Origin: Candidatus Zixiibacteriota bacterium
GTDB taxonomy: Bacteria; Zixibacteria; MSB-5A5; GN15; JACZUZ01
Assembly (NCBI GenBank): GCA_022563625.1
Contig: JADFNA010000108.1
Coordinates: 1-6,299 of the forward strand
Reading direction: 5' to 3'
Length of the DNA: 6,299 nt
Shown here: piece by piece, positions 3,985-6,299 of the stretch
How the letters are laid out: every line of letters begins with the position of its first letter
Position numbering within the stretch: the first letter of the stretch is position 1
Made by a program: the position numbers and the translations under genes
The notes under the pieces: generated by a model
What the model was told of the DNA's origin: nothing
Database searches by the model: none
Seen by the model: only the letters and a program-made list of their open reading frames with translations

Positions 3985-6299
3985 AATTCTCAGGACAAAC
4001 AACCGGAATTACTCCCGGGCACGATGATCGGTAGGTATCAGATCCTCTACACACTCGGTCGGGGTGGAATGAGTGAGGTGTACCTGGCGCTGGACACCGA
4101 ACTACGACGTGAAGTGGCATTGAAGCTGATTAACGATACCCTGGCGTCTGATCGGTTGTCTCGCTATTTGTTTGGAGCGGAAGCGCGGACTGCTGCCGGA
4201 TTTGATCACCCGAATTCGGTCGTTATCTACGATATTGGTCGACATGAAGAGCGCCCGTATATCGCGATGGAGTATGCCCCGGGTAAATCGCTTGCGCGCC
4301 TCTGTCAGGAGAAGAAGTTCTCTGTTCGAGAGTCACTCGCAATCGTAACTCAGCTTGTCGAATGTCTCAAAACCGCCCATGAGCAGGGGATTGTACACGG
4401 CGACATCAGCGCCACAAACGTCATGCTCGATGAAGCTGATCAGGTTAAGTTGCTTGATTTCGGTATGGCCGGCATGGCTTCGCAGAATGAACTTACCGAG
4501 GGTGTTTATTCCGGCAACCCATCGTACAACGCCCCGGAACGGATCCACGGTGGACCTATTACCCCGGTAACTGATCTCTTCTCGCTGGGCGTCTTGTTTT
4601 ATTACATGTTAACTGGAAAGCTACCCTTCAAAGGTGACTATGAAGCGGCGTTGACGTACGCTATCGTGAATGAAGATCCACCGGCGCCACATACGTTGAA
4701 GAAAGAAATCCCTCAGGCGCTTAGTGAGAAAGTCATGCGCCTGCTGAACAAGGATCCCGAGCGGCGTTATCAGAGCGCTGGCAAGTTGCTCAGTGATTTG
4801 CATTCGATCCCAGGATACGGAAAGCGCCGATCAGGTATCCTGACGCTCAGGACGACACTACGCTGGGTTTCCGGGATTCTTGCTGTGACGCTAGTCTTGA
4901 CTTTGGCGCTCACTAGCTGGTGGAGTAGCGATGAAAACTCTCGTCGAACACAACCGGAGATACCGGTTATTGCGGTTCTCCCCTTTGAGCATCACGGTCC
5001 GCTTGATGTAGAATATCTCACCGCTGGAACTACGAATGGGGTCACGACTCATCTGGCTGGCATCAAATCACTAAGAGTGATTTCACACATGAGTTCCCGA
5101 AAGTATCGCAATACTGACAAGAATGTAACGGAGATCGGTTCAGAACTGGATTGCGACTACCTAGTAACCGGCGCGGTTCACTGGGGATTACCGAGAGATG
5201 CAAAAGAGGTAACGATTAGCGCAACGTTGATCAGTGTCTCTGAAGATAAATATCTCTGGACAAATACATTTACCCTGGACCTGAAGAACATTCATGAAAC
5301 TCAAGTGTTGATCGTCGGGGAAGTGATTCAGGCGCTTAATCTGCAGACGGGCGGTGAGTGGATCAAGGACGTAGCGGAGCGCCTATCAACCGATTCAGCG
5401 GCTTACGACTTATATTTGCGAGGGAATGACTATTTCTATAGAAGTTGGAACAAAACTGATCAGCGTATCGCCAATGACATGTATACAAAGGCTGTGGCGC
5501 GAGACAGTATGTTTGCTGCTGCGTACGCGATGCTCGCACGAAGCCATGAGACGATGTTCTGGGAGTATTTTGATCGAAGTGAGGAACGAATACAACAGGC
5601 ATATCAGGCGGTAACCCGGGCATTAGAACTTGATCCTGATCTACCTGAAGCGCAACTGGCGCTAGGCTACTATTATTATCACTGCGAGCAGAACTACGGT
5701 AAGGCGCTTGAGCAATTCATTCGCGTCTCAGACGATTCGCCGGAGAATGATAAACTATATAATGCGATAGCCGCCGTGCAACGACGCATTAACGAATTTG
5801 AGAGCGCGGCGCTGAATTTCAAAAAGTCATTTCGTCTTAATCCCCGCTCGCATCAAACGGCATTTGACGTCGGGCTTACATACGGGTTGCTACGGCGCTA
5901 CGAGACTGCTGAAGAATATATTGACAAGAGTATTCTGCTTGCCCCGGATTGGGATCTACCCCACATCTACAAAGCCTGGATGAGCATTTTTTACACGGGC
6001 GACCTGGAGCGAGCCCGCGAAATAATAAGAAACGCTAAAGAGGTCGCTGATCTGTCCACTTCTCGCTACTACTGGTGGTTGTCGCGAATGGTGGCGCCGA
6101 GTTATCAGCAGGCGCGCGCTGAAATGAGAATTTCGTCAGACTCTGCGGCATACTATCTGCAAAAAGCTCAACTCTCCCGTCTCTTGAGTGACGACAAAAC
6201 GGTGGAGCTATACGCTGACTCAGCGTTTGAGGTCGCAATGCGGCAACGTGAGAATCGTCCCGATGACCCCCGATACCTAAGCGAGCTTGGTCTCGCTTA
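3982..6299 (+). CDS. Membrane Ser/Thr protein kinase with TolB-like domain and TPRs (3' end beyond window)
   Basis: 772 codons are visible from TTG 3982. The N-terminal kinase (about 18-275) has a Gly-rich loop LGRGGMSEVY (25-34), VALK with Lys48, Glu68 as the likely alpha-C glutamate, hinge MEYAPG, catalytic loop HGDISATN (139-146), DFG (159-161), APE (184-186) and Asp198 before LFSLGVLFYYMLTGKLPF. The usual HRD-x-K is HGD-x-S: Asp141 and Asn146 are kept, Arg and the catalytic-loop Lys are not. One membrane helix (about 295-313) follows. Then comes a TolB-N/COG5616-like domain (about 328-453; VIAVLPFEHH, YLTAGTTNGVTTHLA, DCDYLVTGAVHW), then TPR-like helices from about 505 on (RALELDPDLPEAQLALGYYY; SFRLNPRSHQTAFDVGLTYG). 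The kinase should face the cytoplasm and the TolB-like and TPR part the periplasm, suggesting a sensor or scaffold that phosphorylates proteins; targets are unknown. The last visible residues (RPDDPRYLSELGLA) usually precede about 100 more TPR residues in this family. Confidence 0.93.
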   Translation, partial: MNSQDKQPELLPGTMIGRYQILYTLGRGGMSEVYLALDTELRREVALKLINDTLASDRLSRYLFGAEARTAAGFDHPNSVVIYDIGRHEERPYIAMEYAPGKSLARLCQEKKFSVRESLAIVTQLVECLKTAHEQGIVHGDISATNVMLDEADQVKLLDFGMAGMASQNELTEGVYSGNPSYNAPERIHGGPITPVTDLFSLGVLFYYMLTGKLPFKGDYEAALTYAIVNEDPPAPHTLKKEIPQALSEKVMRLLNKDPERRYQSAGKLLSDLHSIPGYGKRRSGILTLRTTLRWVSGILAVTLVLTLALTSWWSSDENSRRTQPEIPVIAVLPFEHHGPLDVEYLTAGTTNGVTTHLAGIKSLRVISHMSSRKYRNTDKNVTEIGSELDCDYLVTGAVHWGLPRDAKEVTISATLISVSEDKYLWTNTFTLDLKNIHETQVLIVGEVIQALNLQTGGEWIKDVAERLSTDSAAYDLYLRGNDYFYRSWNKTDQRIANDMYTKAVARDSMFAAAYAMLARSHETMFWEYFDRSEERIQQAYQAVTRALELDPDLPEAQLALGYYYYHCEQNYGKALEQFIRVSDDSPENDKLYNAIAAVQRRINEFESAALNFKKSFRLNPRSHQTAFDVGLTYGLLRRYETAEEYIDKSILLAPDWDLPHIYKAWMSIFYTGDLERAREIIRNAKEVADLSTSRYYWWLSRMVAPSYQQARAEMRISSDSAAYYLQKAQLSRLLSDDKTVELYADSAFEVAMRQRENRPDDPRYLSELGLA

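Overview
The window looks like accessory DNA from an uncultivated or environmental Gram-negative bacterium, perhaps of the FCB group (Zixibacteria- or Gemmatimonadota-like). The reasons are an outer-membrane TonB-dependent receptor with an N-terminal carboxypeptidase-regulatory-like domain, and a large fusion of Ser/Thr kinase, membrane anchor, TolB-like domain and TPRs, an architecture I associate with those phyla. The phylum call is inference from gene types only. Two long genes run off the two ends, and the 2 kb between them is full of decay and repeats.

Layout: (1) 1-1989, minus strand: TonB-dependent receptor, 663 N-terminal residues visible, C-terminus beyond the left edge. (2) 1990-2339: receptor leader with one copy of a repeated promoter-like element (TTGACT, 16 bases, TAACTT), then apparently gene-free DNA. 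(3) 2340-2651, minus strand: a relic of the C-terminal end of a kinase/TPR protein, with an in-frame TAG. It corresponds to the part of the architecture that the intact kinase at the right end would encode just past the window. (4) 2748-3636, plus strand: an alkaline-ceramidase-like membrane protein gene, split at codon 63 by a ~138 bp element with 18 bp perfect terminal inverted repeats and a CTAG duplication. Removing the element restores one 248-codon frame. One zinc-ligand histidine also appears to be Arg. (5) 3637-3981: two hairpins/palindromes, then two tandem copies (75 bp apart) of the same promoter-like element. (6) 3982-6299+, plus strand: kinase, transmembrane helix, TolB-like domain and TPRs, 772 residues visible, with a non-RD catalytic loop.

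The receptor and the kinase point outward from the decayed centre. Each has the same ~55-65 bp element just upstream, read in its own direction, so they may be co-expressed. No complete new defence or metabolic system is visible. The points most worth pursuing are the shared promoter-like repeat, the small non-autonomous transposon caught in a gene, and the relic of a second kinase.
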